Assembly (NCBI GenBank): GCA_905250025.1
Contig: CAJNOJ010000061.1
Span: forward strand, 372,001-436,000
Direction: 5' to 3'
DNA from: Adineta ricciae
Taxonomy: Eukaryota > Rotifera > Eurotatoria > Adinetida > Adinetidae
Length of the DNA stretch: 64,000 bases
The translations under genes were made by a program, and so were the position numbers. The notes under the pieces are model-generated. The model was given only the letters and a program-made list of their open reading frames with translations. It did no database searches and was not told the origin of the DNA. Position 1 is the first letter of the stretch. Every line of letters begins with the position of its first letter. Below, piece after piece: positions 1-12,700 of the stretch.

Positions 1-1171
1 CAAAGCCTAAGTCATATGGATTGACAAATTTTTGATTGAGCTCTTTTAACCGTTTTCGTTCTGTTGCATTGGTATGGAAATCGATCGTTGTCTCAGCACG
101 TGATATTAACCAGAAATGCCACAGAGTGAAACCGAATAAAACCAATCCAGCTGTGATGGCAACAATAAATAAGAATAAAAATGTATAATACATCGATGCA
201 TTGGTCACAGACGGTAAAACTTCCACTTCGTTCATATGCCGACCGAAAAGTAGATCCAAATAGGAGAAAACCTTGCGGCCGAAGAGAAAATGTTGAAATT
301 CAGTAAAACCCAAGCTTGCCGCATAGAATGAACCAAGTGTTAAGAAAAAGCAAAATTGAAAAAAATAACGATGATTCAAATGGCCAACACAATTATTGAT
401 CCATGGGCAATGGTGATCTTGATTTAATATGCAACGTGCACATATGGAACAATGATGAGCACGTGTAGGCTTAGGAAATATGCATTTTCGGCAAACATTT
501 TGACAGTTAATTTTGGTATTGATAATCGAATTCAAAGAATTGAGAGGAGTATTAGTCATCAATTGAGTATAATCAGTATCTAAAGAAAAGAAAAGCACGA
601 TCATATTTCGAAAGTAGGTCGTATTAGCAGATAACTTACCATCATTTGAAATATTCACAATAGTTACTTCTTTTGATCTGTTGTTGTTATTGCTATCGAT
701 AATTGCATCGTGCTTTTTCATTAGATCACGATTAGCTTTGTCAAAATCATATGGTTTGACATAGCCGAAGTTTGGCGAAGAGCCTGGATCAACTCGTGTA
801 CACTGAATATAATTGAACATGATATTCATGAGCAGCCAGTGCGAGACAATGATGTGACTGAGAAACGTGAAATAGTTGTGCTCATTGTGAATAGCATCGT
901 ATAGATGGACAAATATGGAGGTGTAAAATATGTAGATAACAACTGACATAATAATCAGAAAGAAACAAATGAATAATCTACCAAGATATTTCGCCAGACG
1001 ATCAGTCATGAAAAATAACGGCTGAAGAACTGTGTCAATACGAAGATCGATTGAATTGTCATTGTTATAGTAGAATATTTGATAAATTAATGATAATCGT
1101 CGACAGAGACGTATATTCTTCAATTTAGCGAAGGAACAAGGTCTTCGCAATAAACACCGACGCACTCGCAT
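1..1171 (-). CDS. ZDHHC16: DHHC palmitoyltransferase, ZDHHC16-like (3' part beyond the window)
   Basis: Protein S-acyltransferase that attaches palmitate to cysteines of membrane-associated proteins in ER/Golgi membranes. Exons on minus: 640-1171 and 1-579, continuing off the left edge. The intron shows gtaagt/ttctttag. The catalytic cysteine-rich domain is clear: CRKCIFPKPTRAHHCS, then DHHCPWINNCVGH. Hydrophobic membrane segments lie on both sides. After the last visible segment, a stretch resembling the TSIERHxNxxERxR region of vertebrate ZDHHC16 is present (AETTIDFHTNATERKR). The start MRVRRCLL matches where the family begins. A 3' splice site lies at 1185-1186, 14 nt before the ATG, so the 5' UTR is spliced, in cis or in trans. 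The gene follows ZC3H15 on the same strand after a 253-bp gap. Family assignment is firm; the exact paralogue is likely. Confidence 0.9.
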   Translation of the reverse strand, partial: MRVRRCLLRRPCSFAKLKNIRLCRRLSLIYQIFYYNNDNSIDLRIDTVLQPLFFMTDRLAKYLGRLFICFFLIIMSVVIYIFYTSIFVHLYDAIHNEHNYFTFLSHIIVSHWLLMNIMFNYIQCTRVDPGSSPNFGYVKPYDFDKANRDLMKKHDAIIDSNNNNRSKEVTIVNISNDGKLSANTTYFRNMIVLFFSLDTDYTQLMTNTPLNSLNSIINTKINCQNVCRKCIFPKPTRAHHCSICARCILNQDHHCPWINNCVGHLNHRYFFQFCFFLTLGSFYAASLGFTEFQHFLFGRKVFSYLDLLFGRHMNEVEVLPSVTNASMYYTFLFLFIVAITAGLVLFGFTLWHFWLISRAETTIDFHTNATERKRLKELNQKFVNPYDLGF

Positions 1172-1424
1172 TTGTTCGGCAAATCTGAAAATTAGACAAA
1201 CAAAACAATCAGTAGGTATTCAAAAAAAAACTCGAATGTTAGTTGCTGCTTTTTTTTGTTGTTGTTGTTTAGGTTTATTAGCATCCAAAAGATCCTGAGC
1301 ACATTCAGTCTTTTAAAACTATGATGGAATAATGACAAGAAAAAAATAAATATCCCAAACATTGAGTACGTCAAAGACTGAAGGCAAAGATCAAGACATG
1401 AGCAATAGTATTTGTACAAATTTG

Positions 1425-3323
1425 TTATGATTCTAAATTTGTTTCACGTAATTGCTCTTCAACATCGTCAAGATCATCGCCGAATAAATCTTCATCGATT
1501 TGTACTTCTTCGTTGCCTTCATCGTCATCATTGTCATCATCATTGTTAACTGTTACGACTATGTCATCACAAGTTGAAACGGCGGCGGCAGCGGCAGCAC
1601 CACCCCCAGTTGCTTCATTAAATTCACTTGCTCCTTCAGCAAAGGCAGCTTAAATAAAATCCGTTTTTTTGTTACATAGCACAATGCGAATGTTTTTACA
1701 CAAACCTTGTTCAGCAGCTGCCTTTCGTCTTGCTTGTTTTTCTTGTTCAATTCGTCGATAGTTCTCAAATCGATCTTCGCTTGCTATCGTGCCTGTATTG
1801 TCTACTTCTCGAGCTTCTTGTGCTAGTAAATCAATATCATTCAAATCGCGAATAGCTGCTTTTCGTACAACCGATGCCTGAAAGAAAAGATACAAGTCAC
1901 GTTGAACATTGTAAAGATTTTCATACAGCTCCTTGTGCAGTTGCATCATCTGCTGGCTGTTCTTCTTCTTCTTCATCATCTGATCGATGTCGATAATCAA
2001 TATCATTGTCTGCATCTTCATCATCATTAGCGATTAGATCAGGATTAAATGTGAACATTTCACGACCGGATAGACCGACTAGACGACCGTGTTTAACAAA
2101 CTCATTTCGTTTTTTTTCTTCGTCTTTGACTAATTGTTGTTTCTTTTCTTCGATTTTTCGTTTTTTCCATGCAAGAAATGATTCGAGAGTCACTTTCGTC
2201 ACATTTGAACCTAACGATGCACGTTCACTTTCAATAAGATCTTCCAGTGAAATTGTTTCTTTTTGTTCTTCCAATAGTTTTCGATCGCGTTTCAACATGA
2301 AGCCTACAAATCACTGAATAAAGAACATCTGGGTGGGATTTTAGAAGGCACTAACCCGGTGGTAGAGCGTGTTTATATTGACATGCTGTACCGTTTTCTA
2401 AGAAAAAACAATGAATATACATGTCTGCTGTCTTTAAGATGAATGAATAACTTACGACAAGTCCAAAACCATCCATAAGTGCTGTTTTCGACAGCTTCAA
2501 GGAAATATTTGCAAACCTAGCAGAATTATCGATTATGTTCTGAGGATTTCTCTTAATTAATACGACTCACAATTTGAGTAGCATTCTTCTTACGATTATC
2601 TTCACCGTGTCTTTTTTCGACAACGTCAGCTAATTGTGCTTCATCCCAGTTTGCCATTGTTTCTAAATATCGATCAGATCACTTTATTTCTAGTTCGTTA
2701 TTCGACTTCCTACATACCATTTTCTTTATTTCCGCCTTCGCGCACATCGTCATACAAACTACGTTTCTCAGCTTTACGTTCAACAGCGAGATCATGTGAA
2801 AATTTACATTTTGCGCCTTTCGTACATGATCCTTGTTTGAAGTACATACATAAAACCGATTTGGGATCGGCTCCTGAAAACAGAGAATTGTTTTTTTTTC
2901 TGGTAGAAGTCAAACGACACTTACCAGCAGCTAAAGTTTGTTGAACGATAACTGGTTTGAACAGTGATTGTATTTCAGCTTCAGCTTTTTTCTTATCTTC
3001 TTTTCGTTTTTCTTTTTCTTCTTGCATTTTTGCAATCTAAGATAAACCATCGATTATCTCCGCAAGCTCTACGATGACACTATAATGCAACTAACTTCTC
3101 GGGCTGATTTGCCAGCATTCTGCACTTGATTTTGTACTTGTGCGATATATTTCTGATTTTTATTACCTTTTTTGTTCTTCAAACCAAATGTTTTATCCTA
3201 AAAAGTTCCAAGTTACATCATTTTGTTTATTGTGTATTCGTCGAAAAATTCGTTTACCTCAACGATTTTTGCTTTTGCTTTGTCAACCGTCTTTTTACTT
3301 GGTTGCTGTTGTTTAGGAGGCAT
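1425..3323 (-). CDS. ZC3H15: ZC3H15 / DFRP1, DRG1-binding CCCH zinc-finger protein
   Basis: Homologue of DRG family regulatory protein 1, which stabilises the translational GTPase DRG1. Ten exons on minus: 3258-3323, 3096-3197, 2925-3036, 2718-2873, 2571-2662, 2456-2516, 2356-2397, 1927-2303, 1706-1877, 1425-1648, giving 467 aa in phase throughout (human protein 426 aa). Family landmarks in order: MPPK start, DKTFGLKNKKG, GADPKSVLCMYFKQGSC (first CCCH finger), NWDEAQL, a second finger ending CQYKHALPPGF, the VTLESFLAWKKRK DRG-binding region, and an acidic C-terminus IDEDLFGDDLDD. The internal acidic and alanine tracts are lineage-specific. A 3' splice site sits at 3346-3347, 23 nt before the ATG. 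Identification is secure; the last two exons rest on splice consensus plus the conserved acidic tail. Confidence 0.95.
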
Positions 3324-4089
3324 GATTTATCGCAAGTTATAAAATCTGAAGGAAGAAGATAAATCGAAAAGTAGGAAATAGACGGGAGAACTATAGGTTC
3401 TCTTCGATTCAAAACAATCTAATGATTCTTTCGACATGGATGCTCATTTCAATTGGCTGTGCAATCAACCAATCAATTTTTGTAAATGAAACTCTACGAA
3501 CTGTGTTGTTGAACGCGACCCGTATAGAAAATATAAACAATTTTTTCCATTCTCTTTTCTATCGAAGAGCCGAAAAAAGTTAATTACTCGTGTATATTGT
3601 GAGAGAGATTCATAAATTGTGTTTGTTTTTTTCACTGTTTTCGACTGTGTAGGTAAGAAATCAATTGTTTTCGACTGTGTATTTCTCAACAAAACCGAGT
3701 GTATTCATGTGAACATCTTATTATAAACTAATCGTTTCAGAATGCATCTCATTAATGTTTCAATTGATTTCTTTCGTTTGTATTCACTAGTTTGTTTGTA
3801 CTGATGGCAACGTCTTTCGTATTATTTCCATAAATTGTCAATCAGCTATCTAACGCCATAAATTTCTTCATTGTCATTCATTCATATTTAGTTAATCTCG
3901 AATGGAATTTCCCTTTGTCAATACAAACATGAACATATGTCAGTAGGACGTAGTTGTTCTTTCTATTTTTTATTCTTATCATGAAGAAAAGAGAGACAAA
4001 GCGATGATGATCGGTCGGCGATAAGAACCAAAAATCGATGTTTTTCTTTTGCAGATTGTTTTTTCTCATCTAGTAAAAAAGAAGAAAAT
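3324..4089. promoter_or_regulatory. Divergent intergenic region, ZC3H15 / cytochrome b561
   Basis: 766 bp between two head-to-head starts, so it must hold both promoters and 5' UTRs. It is AT-rich. A duplicated 17-nt unit (tcaattgttttcgactgtgt-like) occurs around 3640-3680. Two candidate 3' splice sites precede the b561 ATG (cttttgcag near 4055 and ctcatctag near 4072). No open frame of note and no recognisable core promoter element was seen. Confidence 0.5.
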
Positions 4090-5058
4090 ATGGGTAAAGG
4101 CAAATTTGATCAAATTGGTTCAAATCGAATCACATTACAATGGTTTTCTTTAATGGTATTAAGTTCTCAAATTGTCGGTGTACTCGCCATTATTCTCCTG
4201 GCTATACTCTTTGGTCAATACCGTGGTGGATTTGGTTGGACAGTAAGTGAATTGCGGATTTGAATGTGACTTCGATCTGAAAGCTTTTTCTTCCATTAGG
4301 ACATCGATAAGGAATTTAATTATCATCCTTTATTTATGACATTGGGTATGATTTTCTTCTATGGTGATGGTAAGTTAGTTCTTGTTATCCGATTACGCGT
4401 ATGTATTGTATGTTGTATTTCAGCGATTTTATCTTATCGAGTATTCCGTGATGTGAAGAAAATACGCGTGAAAATCTTACATGGATCTTTACTAGCACTT
4501 TCGTTTATTTTTGCATCCATTGGTCTTAAAGCAGTCTTCGATAATCATAACTACGCCGTTCCACCAAAGAAAAACCTCTATTCATTACATTCATGGGTCG
4601 GTTTAGCAGCAGTTATTTTATTCGGAGCCCAATGGGTGTGTGGTTTTGTCAGTTTTCTTTTTCCGAAACTAAGTGAAGACATTCGTAAAGCTTATATGCC
4701 AAGGTAGGCATGTTAAACTAAGTTATCAATCTTTTGTTATGTTTTTGCTCTATTTTAGTCATCGATTTTGGGGTAAAGCTATTTTCTCGCTTGCAGTTGC
4801 ATCAGTATTAATGGGAATTACTGAATATAGTATTTTGTAAGACGAATTCTTTGCTGAATACTTTTGTTTCTATTAATTTTGCCTGTTTTTAGTTATAAAA
4901 TCTATAATAATGATGAAGTTAACTACCAACGGAACTTAATCTGTTTCTTCGGCGTTTTCGTTCTTATCTTTGCGGGTATTATTCTCTATCTGGTTGGCCA
5001 TCCTGGTTATCAACGACCGCCGGACAATGAAATTGAACATATTCCATTGGCTGACTAA
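4090..5058 (+). CDS. Cytochrome b561 family transmembrane ferrireductase
   Basis: Di-heme membrane protein that passes electrons from cytosolic ascorbate across a membrane to monodehydroascorbate or ferric iron. Five exons: 4090-4242, 4300-4369, 4424-4703, 4759-4836, 4893-5058; 248 aa, phase intact. Six hydrophobic segments are visible. The family histidines are present in NYHPLFMTLG, ILHGSL, LHSWVG and PSHRFWGKA. The fusion of exons 3 and 4 creates the conserved MPSHRFWG motif, which supports the gtaggc donor at 4704. An AATAAA overlaps the stop region (5058-5063). Closest recalled relatives are the CYB561/CYB561A3 group; the exact paralogue cannot be fixed from sequence alone. Confidence 0.92.
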
Positions 5059-7453
5059 ATAAAAAAACTTCGAAAAATAAGATCTAAACCGCCAACTACA
5101 TATACATATATACATATTCGTCTATCGTTTATAAGTGTTGTGCCGTCTCGTGTTTTATCCTTATTGTTTCTTGGCATGCCAAGCATAAACGTTGTATTTT
5201 TCGGCAATCATGATAGAGAGAATCTTTTAAGTATTCGTTTCCTGTTTGACAAACTCAACAAATCGTGAATTATTTAACTAGAGTTGAAACATTGTTTAAA
5301 AAAACAGAAAAAAATATTTTTATCCTAATTGTTGTTATTATTTTCTGAGCCATTCATCATTTAATCTCTTACATTTTCCTACATGTTGTCTCTGTCTACT
5401 CAAATGATAACAATAAATAACTTCGATGTTTGATGTAAATTCGAGTTCACTTGTTGATTCACACTTAACTATTCTAATAAGTGAACATTTGCTGGTCAAA
5501 AAATACTTACTTCAAGAAACTAAAGCAAACATTTGTCTTACTACATTAACACACGTTAGCAAATAGAAGTCACTTTCCGGGATGTGCTATAAAGCGAGGA
5601 TTTAGTAGAGCAGACTTTGCGGCATACGCCATTGCTTTTCGTATGTTCAGCATGATGAGTGGTGTGACCATTGAAAGGTCTATTGTCACGGAATATCATC
5701 TTAACGGAACTTTCGGCAAAGATTCAACGCTGTCATAAGATGAATTGTTCATCATTGAGGAAAAAGACACGATTGCATTCATTCCATAATATTGATAGGT
5801 TATTTTCTCCATCACTTGATCAAACATTCACCCCCTCTGGGGAAACATTAAATAGAATTTGAAAATCGAAGAAGCATCAACGTGTCGGTGTTCTTCTTCT
5901 TTTTCCTCATACTTATTCTCCAACATGCAGATCAATTGATTACCGGAACTAATGAGCTTGCCTTTTTAATTCTTTAACCATCACGAATCGTGTATCAGTT
6001 TTTGTCGAACTGAAAGGAATATGCCGAATCGATCAGCGATCGATACATCATTAGCATTCGAAACGAAAAGAAAAAAAAAGACACGAGAAATTTCATTTAA
6101 CCGTGAAAACTATTTTCAAAACAAAATATCCGATCTTATCTCTTGTACTCCATTATCCACACACACAAGGCTAACTTGTAAATAGATGTAATTCTAGAAG
6201 AATATATCGTGCTTTCCCGTTATCTAATTGAAATCCCAAATCTCATCGGCGATTTTCTTTTTTCACAAGGACATATACTTTCCCATATACATATGTTTAT
6301 TTAACATTTCAGATTAAGAAGATTCTTCTCTTCATGTATGTGTATATACGTATTTATATTTATATATATATGTATATCGACCACCCACGGTTCCTGAGAC
6401 GAAAATCACAGCCTAATTTGCTTTGTTCTTTACTCATCGGTATCGGTCCTATGTAAGCATATCATTCTCAGTGGAATAGAACTCCAACATATCAATTAAC
6501 AAAGTCCAACATCATCGATGTGTTTCCCACCGAGGGAGTTGCTTCGGACTCATAGAGAGATAAAAGTAAAAGAACAAAACGAAGTAATTACCTTTTGTCA
6601 TTTCTTTCATCTCGAACTATTTCTCAAAACAAATAAAATATCTTTTTACGCGTTTTCTGCTCTATTCAAACGATTGTCGATATTCATTTATTTCTTTTCT
6701 TATATATATCTATCTCTGTATCCATCCGTACATGTTTGACATGGATATAATTGATTTTGTTTCTTGTCTTTTATCGAATGATCATCATTTGTGCAGTATT
6801 GTTCTTTTTCTCTCGTTTTGATTGTGCCATTATCTTTTTTGACAATCGATAAATGTCTTTTCTTCTGTAATCGTTTTTACAGACTGTAATGACTAATAGT
6901 AATTCTTCAAGCAACATACACACCTGTTTTTATCTTACTCGGACATCATGATCGATCAGTTTTCCGTTCGTATTTCACTCGAGCAATGCTATCAGAATGT
7001 ACGAGATCGAATTTTTCACATTTTTTTTTGTCAGAAACCATCGAGTAGAAAATAAACTCTATATTCTCACATAGTTTTCGTTTTCAATTGTGATGTATTA
7101 TCATCAGTGCTCTCGTTTTTCTTCGCCTTCATCTCTTATCAGTTTGCTTGTACATCAGCATCATCAGTACCAAAAGAGAGAAAGACGAAGAACAAGAAGA
7201 AAAGAAATGTTTCTTAATTGCTATTCGATCCTTCCATCAAATAGAGTCTTAATTGACCAACCAGATAAAAGGAAACTAGAGAGAAGAAAAAGAAGAAACG
7301 AGAAGATAGAGCTAGAGAGAAAAGAAGAAGAAGAAGAAAACGACGATACATCATTACGAAATCCAGTAACAGACTTTTGTTTTATATTTGATACATACTG
7401 TTAGATTGAAGAGCTCGACATTAAGTATAATAGTCTCTTGAAATCGAATCACT
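5059..7453. other. 2.4-kb region without recognisable genes upstream of the MyoD-type gene
   Basis: AT-rich stretch containing the b561 3' flank and presumably the promoter and 5' UTR of the MyoD-family gene. It carries TA-rich runs near 6340-6375. The segment at 7090-7404 has an open frame (104 aa) of purine-rich, Lys/Arg/Glu-rich low complexity with no family resemblance. I read it as 5' UTR and not a gene. Confidence 0.4.
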
Positions 7454-8959
7454 ATGATGACAGATTTTCGCAGTTGTCAACAACAGTATTGCGATGGTCC
7501 ATCGGTATCTTCAGCAGCACCTGTTTCAGTTTCGTCTTACGGCTCTTACTTTCATCCAAACAGTGCTAATAACTCAGCAACTCAATTGTATTCGACTGTG
7601 GATGGACAGTATGGTGCTGTTGCTCAATTTGCACCATCATATGCATCACAATTCTATCATCAACATCAGCAAAACCAACATCCATATTCAACAGATATTC
7701 GCAGTTATACAGCGTATGATCTGGATGCATCCTCACTGACTCCAACATCGAATACGTCTTCATCGTCATCATTTCTACCACATTATTCAACTTTACAACC
7801 GACAAATTCACCCTATCTTCATCTTCGAGCACCATCAATTTCACCACCACCGCCACCGCAATCGTCATCCGAACTTAGTCTAGAAAAATCTCATCTGAAC
7901 AATACGAATGGTTTCTACTCAACAGCACATTCTCATGTTTCACCATCTAGCTCAATTATGTCATCTTCAGCAGCTGGCTCACGATCACCTTCAAGTCATT
8001 CGGGTGATGAGCAATCCAACTTAACATTGACACCGCATAAAAATGATCATCATACGGGCACGACTACCGATCCAAATAATATGTCTTTGCCTGGCACTGG
8101 CTCATGTGATGGTACACGTCGATGTCTACTCTGGGCATGTAAAGCTTGTAAACGCAAAACTGTGACTGTTGATAGACGAAAAGCCGCAACAATGCGTGAA
8201 CGACGACGTTTACGTAAAGTAAACGAAGCATTTGAAACTTTGAAACGACGAACATGTCCAAATCCGAGTCAACGGTTGCCAAAAGTGGAAATCTTACGCA
8301 ATGCTATTGAATACATTGAAAATTTAGAAGATCTACTTCGTTCAGCAGGTGTTAGTTCCAGATCATTAAGGCACGATTTAGATCAGAAACCATCGTTACC
8401 CTCGACAACAGCAACAACAACAAATGCAACCGCAAATCTCAATTCAAATGATGTAAGAATTCTCTCTTTCAATTCTTGCAATTATTTTTCCTTTAGACAA
8501 CTCAATATCTGATGTAGTTGTAAATCGCCGTCCTCATTAGCTCTTCTCTTTCCTTAATAGTTCGATTGTTACTCGACTGTATCTATCAGAATAACTCTCT
8601 CGTTAAGGATAGAAAGAACACAGAACAAAGATAGTATACACTCTTAATATCAAGTTCTTTTGTTTCTCCTGTATGTTTGATCATTGTTCATTCCTTTTTC
8701 TTATCAACAATAATTGAATGTTTATATTGCCAAAGAAAGCGTTCGTGTCATTCTGTCTTAAAAGAGAAAGAGCAGACATTGATCCTCTTTTATTTCTTCT
8801 TCCATGTATACATTTATTTAGTTATTAAAATCCAGATCGTCAACGACAACCTACAGTGAAAAATACACTACTTCATCGTCGTCAACTTTCACAACTACTA
8901 CGGATTATAGCACCAATTCATCAACACCCTCTGTTTACGGAGGTCTTGATAGTAAGTGA
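7454..8959 (+). CDS. MyoD: MyoD-family myogenic bHLH transcription factor
   Basis: Muscle-specifying bHLH activator that binds E-boxes with E proteins. Exon 1 is 7454-8452. Exon 2 starts at 8822 (after ttatttag) and reads in phase to a TGA at 8957-8959, giving 378 aa. Diagnostic features are the His/Cys region [13 protein letters not shown] at about residues 217-233, the basic region [14 protein letters not shown] with the myogenic Ala-Thr pair, and the helix-loop-helix ending [20 protein letters not shown] at about 239-296. The N-terminal 215 residues and the tail are Ser/Thr/Pro/Gln-rich, as in activation domains. A near-perfect donor (agtaagt at 8951-8957) overlaps the proposed stop codon, so a further short exon is possible, for example one after the acceptor near 9352. 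Identification is firm; the 3' end is uncertain. Confidence 0.88.
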
Positions 8960-9730
8960 AATGAATTCGTTGCGCGTTTTCTGTTCTCGCCTATGAACAT
9001 ATATCAATAGTTGAATAATAATCGATTTTACATGTGGAATGTATCGATCATTTCGAACATTAGCGTCCAAATACGTATTAAAGAAAAAAAAATCAAACGG
9101 ATCATAAGATTCGTTTTTCTTCTCTTCATAATATGTTTCGCTTCGTCAAACGTGCTAAATAGCGTGTTGATGATGATGATGATGCAAATGAATGTTTCTT
9201 TTTTTGATGTTTTAACAACACATGTTCCATGAATGAATGAAAGACAGTATGTCTGATATGTATCTTTTTCATCGAACTAAGGCGGAGGTACTGTCATAAT
9301 CATCNTCAATAATCGTATGCACTCAACCATCCTATCTTATTCTTATTTTAATAGAATACAAGTGAGTGAATTGGTTTGATAAAAGAATTGAAGCCTTCAG
9401 GTCACAACATTCTTCAACTTTTTTTTATTTATTTGGATATTCTATAGGAGAAGAAGAAGAAGAAGAAGAAAAACTTCGATTGAATGAAAAAAGAAACTAG
9501 ATAATTGGCATACCGATATAGGTATTTATACGTAACAGAAGAAAAAAATTGTTCAGTAGCTCAAAGAATAAAACATCAATGTCATCAATCAACAATTGTC
9601 GTCGTTCGGAACTCATTGAACTATTCTCTAATCGTATGTTAAGTGTTATGTGACACCCTCTATTCATACAAATATATACATATATACACCAACATATGCA
9701 ACCACATTTAAACAATACTCGAGATCTCCA
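8960..9730. other. Intergenic region with an ambiguous base and GAA repeats
   Basis: 770 bp between the MyoD-type gene and the protocadherin. It holds one N at 9305 and a short GAA repeat near 9448-9470. An acceptor-like tttaatag near 9352 could open a terminal MyoD exon. No independent gene seen. Confidence 0.4.
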
Positions 9731-12700
9731 ATGTTCAGATTAAGATATATTTTAATTTTTTACTCAGTCATTTCATTAACAGTGACAAATGATGAGAATT
9801 CTTCGGCAATACAATCCGATCGTAATCGAACCTACATGTAAGTATCTCCAATTCATGACAAATGAACTTCACTTCTTTGTGGTCGTAGGTTATTCGTTGC
9901 CGAAGATGTGCCCATCGGCCATACACAAACGATCGACACATTCGATTCAACATTTTGCTCAATGTATTCCATAAAACCCGATTCCTATCGTCAAGAAATA
10001 CCGTTTGAGATTCTGTTAACAACGAATGATAGTTGTACATTAACGTTACATGTAATTCGTTTGCTTGACCGCGAACAAACACCGATGTTTACTATACGTC
10101 GACAATTAATTGCTGAAAATGATGTTGATGAAACGAATGTTGTAACTATTCAATTATCTGTCGTTGTTCTTGATGTTAATGATCATGTTCCACAATTTGA
10201 AAGTGAACATTTCAATTTTGTTATACCGGAAAATCTGCCGCCAGGCTCATTGATTGGCCGAGTGCAAGCTCACGATCCGGACATATTTCTCAATGGGAAA
10301 GTTTCGTATAACTTATTCGGGCACGATCTTATTCAAACAGGAAATCGAACGATGTTTCGAATTGACAGAGACACCGGAGAATTATTCTTAATGGATCATC
10401 ACTTGGACTACGAATCCAAAAAAGAATACACATTAATGGTCGAAGCAAAAGATCATGGTGATGTCGAAGCAACTCAATGGCCATCTGTACCCTCTTATGC
10501 TGATATTGTTATTAGTATTGAAGATATTAATGATCAAAAACCTCAAATTATCTTTACAATGCCCAATGAAGATAAACAAGATGAAAATATCAAATTTATG
10601 AATATATCGAAAACAAATTTAGATCATGGTTAGTCCTATCTATGAGGAGAGAAGCAAACAACATTGAGATTTTTGAAAATGATGTTTATTCTAGAACAAA
10701 ATCGTCTATTACAATCATTTCGCTCAAAGGTCAATCTTCTTGAAAATGATGCCGAATTGATCCATTTTGTTAAAGAAGAACCATTACCTGCTGATACACT
10801 TCTTGGTTTACTTCATTTACGGGATAATGACCAAACGTCAAACGGTATTCTTACACTAGAATTACAAACCTATGTACGCTGTTCCGGTGAGAGATTTCAT
10901 CGAGGTAAAAGACATGACACCGATTCAAAATTTCTTCAAAAGCTTTCTATCATTCCTTACATTTAGATAATTTCACACTATGTCGCATATCGGATTTTTT
11001 TCGTTTATCCGTTTTTCGACCAAACGTATACGGTTTGTTTACTGTTCGAACACTTGATCGTGACGAACATGAAAATTACATCTTACATTTCCTTGCCAAT
11101 GACAATGGTGATCGTCCGATACGAGCGGAACAGAAGCGTTTGATCTCACGGCAAAGCACATCGTTGAATATTGAAGATTTTCTCAAACGTCGTCTGGACA
11201 TCAATGCTAACACAATGAAATCAGCATTGACATCATTACAATCCGAACTGTTCATTTACTTAACGCTTTTGGATATCAATGATAATGCTCCAATCTTCAG
11301 TCAAAGTTATTTTCATATAAAAATCGATGAAAATCAACCGAAAAACACCGTTCTTACACAATTGCATGCATCCGATCTCGATAAAGGAAAAAACGGAACT
11401 GTCCGTTATGAATTAATGGTAAAAGAACGCCAAGAATTTTCTATCGACAGTCGGTCAGGTATCCTACGTACGCGACATGTACTCGATCGTGAGCAATGCG
11501 AATTGTACCGTATCGGCATACGTGCTCACGATCTTGGATATCCTACGCGAAAGTATTCCTCCATTGCCATTGTGGATGTGCAAATCAACAATCTCAATGA
11601 CCATGTTCCATATTTTATTCATGATGTTTATCATTTCGATATGAAAGAAAACTTACCGATTGGAACTATTGTCGGCCGATTAACAATAGCCGATCGAGAT
11701 GAACAGGAACCAGTGGAAAAAATTATTAATCTGTCAACCATTGAAGATGTCGATTTGGAATTATTCAATCTAACACTAATGAGTAAAACATCAAGGTATT
11801 GTCTAAAAATTTCCTGATGATAGTTTTTGGATGAAGAATATTTGAGAGATTTCGTTTGAATCATTCGACTGACTTTTCGAAGATTTCATTGATGATCACT
11901 CATGCAAAAAGTCTGAAGTAATCCTCTTACCGATGAACGAGTCCGAACATATTAGAATTGCTTCATTTTCATAACTAAATGTCGATATTTACTATTTAGA
12001 ACAATGAATTATTCCACGATTGATTTTCTATTCGTTGACTCCAACCGAAACGAGTCCTTATCGAATATATTTTCTATTGATTCCCAAGGTTTTATCCATA
12101 CATTGATTGTACTTGATCGAGAATTACAATCGAATTATACCCTATCAATATTCATATACGATCGTCTTTTGAAGTCATATTCACTTCCAACTTATGTTAT
12201 TATTCAAATTCTGGATGAAAATGATAATTTACCATTTGAACCATTCCTTGCCAATCCATTTGATTTGTCTGTTGAACAGATCAATAACGAAGAAACAATC
12301 ATTTACGAATTTCAACCCATAGATCTCGATGAAGGTCTCAACGGGATGATTTCGATCGACTGTTTGAATTGTTCATCAGTACACTACTTTCATCTTGTTG
12401 TGAACAATGCAACAAATTCGTCGTTGTTGATAACTCGAGCAAATATGACCGTACCTGATGGCTTCTACACATTGGCATTTGTTCTTCGCGATCATGGTTT
12501 ATTCATATCGCGTGAACGATTATATACATTAAAATTTAATTTAACACATCGTTTGATTCCTGATGAAATTGAGCACGAACGAGAAAGTAATATGTACTTG
12601 CGTCCACTGGCAATTCCGTTTTTTCTTCGTCAGAAAAATCTTATTTTGAAACTCTTCTCACAGAAATTCGAATGGCGGTTTTTAATCTTACTGATCGTCA

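Noticed and set aside
7090..7404. 104-aa open frame upstream of the MyoD-type gene
   Set aside because: Low-complexity Lys/Arg/Glu product with no homology; more likely purine-rich 5' UTR.
9033..9046. TGGAATGTA, a miR-1 seed-like string near the MyoD-type gene
   Set aside because: Only nine bases match, and the surrounding fold is a short stem rather than a pre-miRNA.
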